Assembly (NCBI GenBank): GCA_900708905.1
Contig: CAADRB010000060.1
Location: 332,418 to 396,417, forward strand
Length of the DNA: 64,000 nucleotides
DNA from: Hymenolepis diminuta
Lineage: Eukaryota; Platyhelminthes; Cestoda; Cyclophyllidea; Hymenolepididae
Reading direction: 5' to 3'
The position numbers and the translations under genes are program-made. Shown here in pieces: positions 12,501 to 21,926 of the stretch. The first letter of the stretch is position 1. The number at the start of each line of letters is the position of its first letter. The notes beneath the pieces are model-generated. The model did not search any database. It saw only the letters and a program-made list of their open reading frames with translations, and had not been told where the DNA came from.

Positions 12501-14869
12501 TCAACCTAACTCGTCCCTATCTCCTATGGAGTCTGTTGTGATCATGTCTAATTCTAATACTAGCTGATTTTGTGAAGTAAGACTAGACACTGCTGTAATG
12601 CTAGGACGTCCAGTTTCTGCTGCTATAATCTATGTGTGCGTTACTCGATTATTGTTGACACAGATCCGGAGAGACGGAAGTTATTCTGATACACTTTGTT
12701 AGTAAAACGTAGGGAAATGGATACTAATTGTCCCCGCGTTATTGACGTTTGGAGGTCAAACTGATAACATTTTATGCTCCGAATAACTTTCAAGCTGTCA
12801 GAAGTGACGTGCGTCCTCAGGTTGATATGGGTGATGGTCAATTCAGGAATGACCTCTGACTTTCTCATCCTGTGATAAACAGAGATCCTGCAGCTTTGGG
12901 CCCTCTTTTTCGACGTACTTTCAACTGGCATGGCTTTATTCACCCATTGACACCAAACGAGTGACCCTCGTTTACCCTCTGGAGATTATAAGTCCTATTG
13001 TGTTGAATTCTATCATAAGTCATGTGCTTTTCATTTTAGTCAGTACTGATTCACGCAATCCAGAAATAACTTCAATGCCCCGATCTAGTCCGTTCGTTCT
13101 CCTCTGGGGTAAAGCTTTCACCACGTCTCCGGAAGTCTGCGGTTTTAGTCAATCCAAATCGAATTCTCCCATCCAACTCTACGATATCTATCCTATGGTA
13201 TGTTGGGCTCTGGGCCTACAACAACCCTGGCTTAACTGGGGAAAACTCTCCCGAGTTAAGAAATACTTAAAGAATCACCCTTCTGATGCACAAGTCGCAG
13301 ATTTCGAAGGTCGGTATAGAGACTGGAACAGAATAAGCGATGGAAAATTCGGCTTCTCCTCATCAACGCTTTTCTCAAGCAAGTTTAAATCATCACTATC
13401 TACTTTAAAATTTTAAGTAGACTGTTTGTTTTGCTCTAAGCCAATATATTCCCCATAGTCCCGCTCATATTTTTATATTATCTTTCCCTAAAATCAGTTC
13501 CACTTTAATTATTTGTACATTCTCTTGACGTTAAATTTCAATTTGCTTTAGGAAATACGAAGATTTGTTCATCACCTGCGCACAAATGTCGCATCATATG
13601 ATCATTGCTAACTGGGATGTTCACAGTTTTAAATTGTTAATTGCCCATCTCATATTATACCACTTTCTCTGCCTTCTTCTTACTTTGGTGAATTTCGTAA
13701 AAGCTTGGAGAGCAACAGCTAAATATGTCATTTAGCTTTATTGTTCTAATGATCAGTTTGCTTACCGTAATAGTTAAGAAGTGCATTGCCAAAGCAAAAG
13801 ACTGTGAGAAGAGACGATGTGTCTGACAATAATCTTCTTACAACTTGAACTCGTTGAAGAACCATAGGTCAGGTAACTCTATAGCCTCCGCATATCTTGA
13901 CGATAATTTTTTTATACATATAGGAGCCCAGAAAAAGGAAGTATTGTAATACGTTTACAGATTAAATAATCTTAAAAGCTAGTGGAATGCGACAACACTT
14001 TTCAGAAGCGGAGGGAAAGTCAAGTGGGAACACAGGATGATCAAAGAAGAAGGAAAGGAGAAGAACGTGAAGGTTGCGTAGGTAGGTAAATACTAGGGTC
14101 ACTAAATATAAAGCCACAAAAAGACAGAAGAAAGGCACAGGATTAGGAGCAATTGTTCTTTAATGAGACTTAGCAGAGGGACATGGGAAGAGAGAGTGCT
14201 ACGAAGTAGATAGTGGATGAAGCTGCAGATAAAGAGTAGTTGTCTGAAAGATCTGACCGTAGCAGTTTCAAACGAGTACGCATTAATTATAAAAGAGGAA
14301 GTTGGAAGTAGGAAATCTGGGTTACACGTCTAAAAGCGAAATGGGAGTTAGGTGGTTTGAACTAGTTTATACCGCAAGGTCATAATTATTATCAAGCCAA
14401 TCTACTTCATATTGACTGATTTGACCTAATTTATGTGTTCATATGTGATAATTAGGTCTTTTATCATTAATAATCCCTTCGTATTTTAGGTGGTATTATT
14501 GCAGCGTTAGCTCTCGCCCTTGCCATAACATTCATTGCCTGTGCTCTGAAACACCATCTTCGGTACAATTCCCTCCATCCCGTTGGAAATAACATGGCAA
14601 GTGTTCGTTATAAGAAACGTCGAATTCGAAGACCTTGGCTTGGTTCTGTGCAGGCGTCGGGTTCTCTCAGTCATCATGTTCTCCTAGGCAACCACCGTGA
14701 TGACAATGGATTCGCTTTAGATGAATCGGAGGAAGAAGAGGTGCTGATGGAAAATGATCTCAGCGCTCGAGAGAATCGAAGGCGAGAGAAAGAGAGTGCT
14801 GATGCCTATATTCAAATGCTTCACAGTCCAACGGGAAATAGGTCTGCTCCGTCGTTGACTCGTGCCTAA
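6592..14869 (+). CDS. ENPP-family (nucleotide pyrophosphatase/phosphodiesterase) type I membrane protein, predicted pseudoenzyme
   Basis: The model has exons 6592-7408, 8511-8670, 8756-8817, 13040-13309 and 14490-14869 (phases 1, 2, 1, 1; 562 residues). Exons 1, 4 and 5 are well supported; exons 2 and 3 are tentative. A signal peptide covers residues 1-25. ENPP landmarks are KILLIS (32-37), the LWLTNQRQG...SGSFYWP block (118-135), MPRSSPFVLLWGKAF (359-373) and LYDIYPMVCWALGL (393-406). A single membrane helix (438-456, GIIAALALALAITFIACAL) precedes a basic then acidic cytosolic tail of about 106 residues. Family members use one threonine nucleophile and two metal ions held by Asp/His. Here the SFDG motif is SAEY, the TFPNHY nucleophile region is ADVHSA, the EPD..GH region is PPPPVLR, the SDHG motif is IGGT and the GNHG motif has no His. 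Exons 2 and 3 give about 120 residues between the last two motifs, close to the usual spacing. Several N-glycosylation sequons lie outside. The role is unknown; a binding or scaffold function is inferred. Confidence 0.8.
7409..8510 (+). other. intron 1 of the ENPP-like gene
   Basis: It begins GTAAGA after CCTA and ends CTTCTCACTTAG. If the donor were not used, exon 1 would run on to a stop at 7456-7458. The intron is AT-rich with no recognised element. Confidence 0.6.
8818..13039 (+). other. long intron of the ENPP-like gene
   Basis: About 4.2 kb between tentative exon 3 and exon 4. It contains a dispersed repeat copy near 12730-12870 and an unassigned plus-strand open frame at 11535-11915 (126 codons, hydrophobic start, no recognised domain). 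A further small exon could hide here, because the segment that precedes the last metal site in ENPP proteins is not clearly accounted for. Confidence 0.5.
12730..12870 (+). repeat. dispersed repeat copy (GACGTTTGGAGGT family)
   Basis: It shares GACGTTTGGAGGT, a following CTGATAACATTTT-like block and a CAAGCTGTCAGAAGTGACGTGCG-like block with copies at about 47415-47660 (+), 51500-51715 (+) and 16385-16620 (-). The copies are diverged and no coding content is seen. It looks like a short non-autonomous interspersed element. Confidence 0.5.
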
Positions 14870-17529
14870 TGACAAATTCTATTCTTATAATTTCCTATAT
14901 TCTCTCTCTGTATGTATTTAAACTTCACATATCTTTTGCTGGTGCTTTTGGTGTCTGTGATGTCTGACTTTCACTGTGATGTTTGATACTTGACCTTGAT
15001 GTTTTATTTCATTCCTTTCTTAACTTTCATCAAACACTTTATTTGTTAAATGAGTCTAGAAGGTTTAGAAGAGTCTAGTATTCTTGTATCTTATTTCAGG
15101 CGCTAATTACTCCGCAAGCTGTTTCCTCCTTCTAAGGGTTTAGAAAAAGAAGACCGTTGTTGCAGATGACAAGATGGATATGAGGACACGGGTGATGTAG
15201 AACACTGAAGTTCGGTTAAGCACAAAACTCCTAAATGACCGGGTAGCTTCTGGATCAGATTAGAGTATCATATCAAATGGTTAAATCCCGATCATAGGTA
15301 GGCGCAATTTCAAAGTGATAAAACTTTTCTATCCCTACGGGGGAATAGGTTTATTCGGGACAACGAGATGTTTATTCGGGATTTCATTAAGTACTGTCAA
15401 ATTGATATAAAAAAAGATTTTTAAATAATTGTCGGAGAATTCACCTGTTCTGTCATTTGCTAACTTGAAATTTAACTAGTCGTGCTAACGGACTAATTCT
15501 TGAAATTAGGTGGAGAGAAGGATGACTTCGGGCATGTAATGTTAAGTTTTCTCTTGGTCTTTATTCAGCTTAGGGTGGAGAGCATAGTTCGGTGTTTTAA
15601 CATCTTCAGCTGTTCATATTAATTAAAGAGGTAAATTAGATCAGAGATATGAGGAGAAAACCAGAAACTACTAGGAGCTAAATGATGGCAACGGAGAGGG
15701 TAGTCGGTTTGCCTAAATAACAGCTTTGGAGGTGGGTCCTTGATATAAGATGACATTTTTGATTTGAATTATCCCTGAGGCAGGAAAATGTATTTGGAAT
15801 TGAGTTTGAAATGAAAGAGATATAAAAACAGCTAAGAATTGAAGTCAGAGGAATGTGTAACGGATCACTTTCCCTTTTTTAAACCATAAATCATTCATTC
15901 CAAAAGGACCGGATCAAACATGTATGGAAGAGTTGAAGTTCAGAGTTTTTCATTGATCTCGCGAAAGTACATTTTCCTCTAGGAACTCAGCTATTCTGTA
16001 TTTGAGACAAACATCCTTCCTCTTTTAAATGGCACATTGTTTTATCCTCCTATAAAAACGAAGTGATATGTGTACAAAATAAAACAGGCTTTTTATGGAG
16101 TTAGTCTCTTCTGATCATTTCGGTTTGTCTAAGGAGGAGCTTAGTTTAGCCAATAGCTTTTTTCTAAGAAAGAGGCGAAAACAGCTTTAATCTTGATCTT
16201 GAACGGAGGCTAACGGTGTCGGATCTTTATAAATTGGTGACTCTGACTGAGCAATCGATACTTTTTAAAAGCAAGAATGTAACTAGCATAGATCTCTTCA
16301 CTAGAAAATCATATCGGAGTTAAACGAAAAGTTCCCAAGTGGATAAACTATTTCAAACAACAAGACTCAAAGCCAAAGTCTCGGAATAAACAATATTCAT
16401 AGTCCTGGTCAATTTGACGCGCACACTACTCCTGGCACCTTGGCTGTAGGGGCAAAATAATCAAAAAGACTGGACAAAATTATCACCGATTCGCTCGTGT
16501 TTTGACCTCCAAACATCTATTATATTAAGACGACTTTTATTTGTTGAGCTAATAAAATGTATTGGAATAACTGCACTTCTTATCCCTTTTTGGGTCTGGG
16601 TCGACTCTAGTGTTGCTGAGTGTAAGAGCAGAACACAAAGAGCTGACTAGGTTAAAATGTACTGAACAAACCGCGATGGAGGATTCAAGGAGTAAGGTAG
16701 ATGAGGGACAGAGGAGATGAGATGGAAGCGCAAGAGCCGGTAATTGACAGGCATGCGTGTGTGGAATCTTTATGTATGTATAAAAAATGCTCTGTTTATT
16801 CTCATATAGGAGGAATGGTATGAACAGGAGGGATGAGTCCAGACATCGGAACGGGAAAAGTGACCCTAGCAAAACTTATTCAACGGGCACTTAATCAGCT
16901 TAATCCGATAGGTAAAATAAACCACTTGAGGACACACGATGGTCAGCTATTGGTACTAGAGGTTACAGTAGGGTCAAGCACTTCAACCACCACTGTTAGG
17001 TCGAGATAATTATGTCTAAGTTAGTAGTGATGACATAGATAAAAATATTAGAAACGCAGTCTAGTAAATCATAATAGGCACAAAAATGTAATATTAGGCA
17101 TTCTAGCATTACAGGAGTACCAAAACAGTTGTACTTTACTCTAATTTCTTAAGATGCAGTTGGGGATGCTGATCGAGATTTATTCAAGCTTGCCTTTAAC
17201 AGCTCCAGGCAAGGCTCCAAGTTAATTCCATTTTAAGATTGAATTGGGTCCCGATCCAGTAATTTTTAACATGGAAGATATGCTTGCTATCGTCACATAT
17301 TGAAAATTAAAAATAGTTTTGCATTTTAATAATGCCTTAATAATGTTTTAATGTAATTTTACGTGTTCGGAGCATTTGACACTTCCATATCATTCTTTAG
17401 CGGCATTCACATCCTGACACGGGAATATGCACGTGAAATTTACGTATATGTGAGATTGATTTACGCTTAAAAACCGTGTCATGTTCTATTCATCATTCGT
17501 GTTTGAAACATCGTCAGAACTGTTGAAAT
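14870..17529. other. intergenic between the ENPP-like gene and the repeat-protein gene
   Basis: AT-rich with no convincing gene. It holds an inverted copy of the GTTTGGAGGT repeat family at about 16385-16620. An open frame on the minus strand at 16549-16872 partly overlaps that repeat and is not credible as a gene. The upstream control region of the 17530 gene should lie at its right end. Confidence 0.4.
16385..16620 (-). repeat. dispersed repeat copy (GACGTTTGGAGGT family), inverted
   Basis: On the minus strand it reads AGTTATTCCA...ATTAGCTCAACAAATAAAAG, then GTTTGGAGGTCAAAACAC, then GTGTGCGCGTC. It follows the order of blocks in the copy at 47415-47660. The inverted orientation shows that the family is interspersed and not part of a local duplication. 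Confidence 0.5.
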
Positions 17530-19077
17530 ATGCCAAGATCATTCAAGTCAGGCTGGAATTCAGATTATGTACCGAAGTCGGCAACGCCTATTACCCCTAT
17601 CAAAAATGGTTGTTCAATTCTGATGCCAACACTTGCGGCAACCAAAGGCAACCAAAGTTCTAGATCTCTTCTCAAATGTTTGAGCTGTGCAATACCGGAA
17701 TCCAGTCATCATCGACAGTATTTTGCTAAGAAAGTTGAAAAGGATGGGAATGACATCCGTTCCCAGCGGAACTCTGTCCGAAGTACAATTAAAACACCTC
17801 CAACTATCAAAAATGCGAAACTTACCGCCGAAAATTCTTCCACTTATGAGGATACTCCAAAGATTGTTAACCCACCGAATTCACCGAATGCAGAAGAATC
17901 TGCAAGTCCTGGGTATGCTATGCCAGCTGTTCAGCGGTATGATGAAGGCATCCCAGAAATGAATATTCCTGAGAACAACCCAAAAGTTGATAAGCCTTTT
18001 AAATCACACAGTGCTGATTACATTAGGCCAGAGATCACTGTTCCTCAAAAATCAAAGAGTGCTGATGCGGTATTATCCATCCCTCAAGAGGTTTCTGAAC
18101 AAGTTGCTAATGCAGAGGAGAATAATCCCGAGAAATCATTGAGTGTTGAGGATGATCAAAAGCTTACTAATGAGCCCCTGAAATCATCCATTTCGGAGTC
18201 TTCCAATCAGGAGAATAACCCCGAGACAAATGATCTCACTAAACTCCAAAGTGGTGTGGAAGATAGCCCAGTTAATTTTGATGGTGCCCAGGATATAAAT
18301 GATCTTATAAAGTCACCAAATTCTGATGAAGGTCAGATTGGTCCTGATTCAGAGGTCACTGTTCCTGAAACATTAGAGGGTGCCGACACGGTCTTACCCA
18401 GCCCTCAAGAGGCTTCTGAACAAGTTGCTAATGCAGAGGAGAATAATCCCGAGAAATCATTGAGTGTTGAGGATGATCAAAAGCTTACTAATGAGCCCCT
18501 GAAATCATCCATTTCGGAGTCTTCCAATCAGGAGAATAACCCCGAGACAAATGATCTCACTAAACTCCAAAGTGGTGTGGAAGATAGCCCAGTTAATTTT
18601 GATGGTGCCCAGGATATAAATGATCTTATAAAGTCACCAAATTCTGATGAAGGACAGATCGCTCCTAATTCCGATTTTGAAAATGTCCCTGATTCATATA
18701 ATGATAAATCCCAGTCTCCAGTACCCGAGAAATCTAAACTGACCATTCTGCCCGTAACTTCACCAACGCCCAGACAAATGAGTCCTACTGGCCTCCCTCA
18801 CCCAGGAAATCAACAAGACAAGATAACTATCTCGATAAATTGTTCCATATCAGAAAAGATCAATTCAGTTCATTTGCACTATGGCGGACCTAAATCAGCA
18901 CATAGGGAGGGAACTGATGAAGAAGAGACATCAGTAGACACTGACGTTCTTTCTGTAGAATACACGGAAAAAGCAAAGGAGCTACGATGGGGAGTTGAGC
19001 AGAGATTACAACAAGAAAGTGAGGAACTTATTAATATGACAGATGATGATGAATCGACATCTAATTCCGATAGATAA
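17530..19077 (+). CDS. acidic disordered orphan protein with two 107-residue tandem repeats
   Basis: A single uninterrupted frame of 515 residues starts at MPRSFKSGWNSDYVPKSATP. The first 95 residues or so are basic, with a small Cys pair (KCLSCAIP). The rest is rich in Glu, Asp, Asn, Ser and Pro and looks intrinsically disordered; there is no signal peptide or membrane segment. Residues 168-274 and 275-381 are tandem copies (EITVPQ.../EVTVPE... to DEGQI.P.S), and a weaker related motif (NIPENNPK...FKSHSAD) precedes them. The C-terminus (VEYTEKAKELRWGVEQRLQQ) may form a helix. The gene shows no intron, unlike its neighbours. I recognise no family. The ATG at 17530 is the first in frame with the long reading; an upstream exon cannot be excluded. 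The frame length, biased but consistent composition and in-frame duplication argue that it is real. Confidence 0.75.
   Translation: MPRSFKSGWNSDYVPKSATPITPIKNGCSILMPTLAATKGNQSSRSLLKCLSCAIPESSHHRQYFAKKVEKDGNDIRSQRNSVRSTIKTPPTIKNAKLTAENSSTYEDTPKIVNPPNSPNAEESASPGYAMPAVQRYDEGIPEMNIPENNPKVDKPFKSHSADYIRPEITVPQKSKSADAVLSIPQEVSEQVANAEENNPEKSLSVEDDQKLTNEPLKSSISESSNQENNPETNDLTKLQSGVEDSPVNFDGAQDINDLIKSPNSDEGQIGPDSEVTVPETLEGADTVLPSPQEASEQVANAEENNPEKSLSVEDDQKLTNEPLKSSISESSNQENNPETNDLTKLQSGVEDSPVNFDGAQDINDLIKSPNSDEGQIAPNSDFENVPDSYNDKSQSPVPEKSKLTILPVTSPTPRQMSPTGLPHPGNQQDKITISINCSISEKINSVHLHYGGPKSAHREGTDEEETSVDTDVLSVEYTEKAKELRWGVEQRLQQESEELINMTDDDESTSNSDR
18031..18672 (+). repeat. tandem duplication of a 321 bp coding unit
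   Basis: Units are 18031-18351 and 18352-18672. Positions 18093-18332 and 18414-18653 are identical over 240 bases, while the unit ends have diverged. The unit length is exactly 107 codons, so the frame is preserved. Confidence 0.95.
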
Positions 19078-19770
19078 GTTATTAAAACGTTCCATCTGAA
19101 TCCAAATATAATCAGTTGACAACAAATAGAACTTCCTATTGAATGGAAATCATCTCAACCAGACGTAGTCCGGAATCGTAGGCAAATTTTTAGAAACCAG
19201 GGAATTAGCCGAACTGAAGTAGGCAGAATTGAGTTCACAGATTTGTGCCCTTTACTAGTTTGATGATCAACCAATATCAATCATCGTCTGACAGTTAGAA
19301 TAGAGCAGACATAATAACCGACATGTGCGCACATAATAGAAACTTAGAGAACTCATCTATAAACGGGATATGCAGGTTCGTGTATGAATGTGCCTTATGC
19401 CTCCTCAGTGGATTTAAAGTTGGGGTCAAAATATCATTCGTTCTATTTTCTTTTTTAGTCAGGGATCAATGGAGCACATAAAGCACAATCCTCCGCATTG
19501 TCTTGTCGTGGGATATTTAGTAGTCAATTAAAACAAGCGGCACCAGATATAGGATACAAAAGGCAAACACTTAGAAAGGGTACCACTTTTATAAAAATTA
19601 GCGGGACGAGAGAGAGAAAACAAGTAGGGGAGGTGGGTAAGATATCGCAAATGGAAGGTGGTAGGTGGATTTGCAGATAGATAATAGTTCACAATAAGAG
19701 CCAATGGTATGAGTTGCGTCGATTTAGTGCTGATTTGACAAAAGTCGTTGAAATATTTGAAACAGAGCGA

Positions 19771-19915
19771 AGGGGGGGGGAGGGGGAGGAGGATTCGCTA
19801 AACGTTTGAAAGTAAATGTATGTTTATTAAGTACCTGAAAGGGAGAAGTGTTAAATTTAATAACCGCTTGAGTTTGGTAGACATGATGACGTTTGGTGTG
19901 AAGGGGGGGGAGGGG
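19771..19915 (+). repeat. pair of guanine runs
   Basis: Nine G, then A, five G, A and GG at 19771-19792; eight G, A and four G at 19903-19915. These are the strongest G tracts in this AT-rich interval and could form quadruplexes on the plus strand. Confidence 0.6.
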
Positions 19916-21220
19916 AATAAGCATAAACAAACCAAAAAGGAGCGATGAGAAAAGAATTAAGTTTTATTGATCGCCACGCCGTGTATACTGATAGTCGATT
20001 GGCTGTTGCAATTTGAAGATTACTCAATTTTCAAGTACCTTTTCTGGCTTAAGCTTTCTAAGAAACTGAAAAATAAAAAACCAAATATTTTTCCCGAAAT
20101 ACGCTTTGATTCTTTGTACAGTGAAATAAAGTGAGATCATACTCTAAGAAAATGGGAAAGTTTTTTTAAAGATAGGATAGTTTAGGGCAAATATTCTGAT
20201 ATGAGGTCAAAGAATTTAGTCCAGCCTTCAACCCACATGTTTACCGCCGACATACAAAGATCAAGGCCACCGAGTTCAGGTTTTGTCTCGAATATGTAGT
20301 TCCCGTGCAGTCGGTGGTCTTCACGTTGTCTAATAGTCCCATCGATGTTCTTTCGAGTTAGAATGTATCACACCAGTGGCGGGTTTTCATTATCCTTCCT
20401 TGATCTTAAATAATGTTTACTCAGTTTCTAAGTTATCTCAGAAATTCTATTGAATCTGGGTTAATCATAGCAATAGCGGCCAAGCTTGTATAACTGGCGC
20501 ATTATAATAAATTACTCTACTTTGTGATTATTACATTTCAAAATGTATTGGAAACAAGTAATGAAAGCTTGTTCTTTCACGATAGTCATGACATTTGCAA
20601 ATTTATGTCAACTGTAAGTGATGAGCTCGGCAACGGTATATTAAGCTATGAATGTCTCAGTTATTTGCTGATGAAACAGTCTGATATTGGACGGTCCAAT
20701 ATTTCATTGGTTTAATACCTCCTGTAGTACCAAGTATCACAGGTTGCTATAAAAATTATAACGAGGGTGTTTACTTGGAGTAATTAACTTTCTAATCTTC
20801 AGATTTCCAAAAAAGTCGTCTGAGGTATTTTATGCGTAAAAACTAGCCCAATAAATATCAACAACATTTAACTTTAATAACAATAGGCATTCAATACATA
20901 TACAAACACCTTTAATTTCTATCAGTGTTTTCATAAAGGGGACGATATCACTTGCTATATCACAAGGTTAGATGTCACTTGCTTAAGTTTCTCTCTTAGG
21001 AGAGACAAGAACCTATTGACTGCTCAAGGATTCTACCTAGAAAATCCAAAAGGTTCTGAAAGGTAGACAAAGTTCGCATACAGTAAATTTTATATTTATA
21101 GGAGAATAAAAGAGGGGGAATATTTATGTCAATCGCAAAGATTGTTGAGTTCAAACAGTAATGTTGTACTTTGTCGAGGTCGATAAAATCTTTCAGCTTT
21201 AAATCACATCCACACAGGTT

Positions 21221-21555
21221 TGTAGCGGATGCAACACCAATAAGCCTTTTTGCTAAAGCTTGGAAATCCTCCTAAGCAGTCCGGATAGCGTCTAGCTGAG
21301 TCCTCTATTATAAATTTGCTCCCGAAATTAGCTAGGCTGCTCCCAAAGTAGGGAGAACAGGAAAGGTGTTGAGTAGAGAGGGTTGATTGATCCGCAAGCG
21401 ATGAGACAGTAAGAATTTTATCATGTGAAGAGAGCTCCTTATGAGTTGCTGTCCATGAGCAGCAGGGATATTGATTGCTGATTGGCTGAGAAGGCCTTTG
21501 CACTTGGACTCCACAGGTTTAATCCTGTCCTTCCTGAGTACTGTTTGAACCTCTC
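21221..21555 (+). repeat. dispersed repeat, copy A (TGTAGCGGATGC family)
   Basis: It aligns along its length with 29551-29940 in the same orientation. Shared blocks include TGTAGCGGATGC, CCTAAGCAGTCCG.ATAGCG, TCCTCTAT.ATAAATTTGC and GGTT.AATATTG/CCTG near the end. It starts TG like a long terminal repeat, but no CA end or flanking duplication is obvious. A solo LTR or a miniature terminal-repeat element is one possibility; another short non-autonomous element is the other. Confidence 0.7.
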
Positions 21556-21926
21556 CTTTTTATCAATTTGAAGTAACAACGGCATGCTCCATCACTGGTT
21601 ATCGTATTTAAAGATTGAAATGCATCAGTTACCTGTTTTATCGTCAAATTTAAGAAAACTGTTGTGATTTATAATGCAATTCATATTTAAAGAGTTGCAT
21701 ACAGAGGTTAAATTCAAGTGTCATGACTAGAAAAACGCATATAGGCAATTATCAACAGTAAAGTTAAAATTATGTGTCTTAGAATTTATATTCTGATTTC
21801 AAATGAAAGAACAGATTTTAAATAAAAAATTAACGGTAAGTAATTTGGGAAATATAAGAAACGATATTAGTGCAAAGTAAAAGCTCAAATGAACCTAAAA
21901 CTGAAATAGGATATTTTCAGGTGATT

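Larger units (their letters stand above)
19078..21926. other. intergenic, with poly-G patches and one dispersed repeat
   Basis: Contains two G-runs (19771-19792 and 19903-19915) and the 21221-21555 repeat. A plus-strand open frame at 20524-20715 (63 codons) has ordinary composition but no domain, no ATG at its start and no clear splice context. I do not call it a gene. Confidence 0.4.

Noticed and set aside
16549..16872. 107-codon minus-strand frame
   Set aside because: Overlaps a dispersed repeat copy and has no domain.
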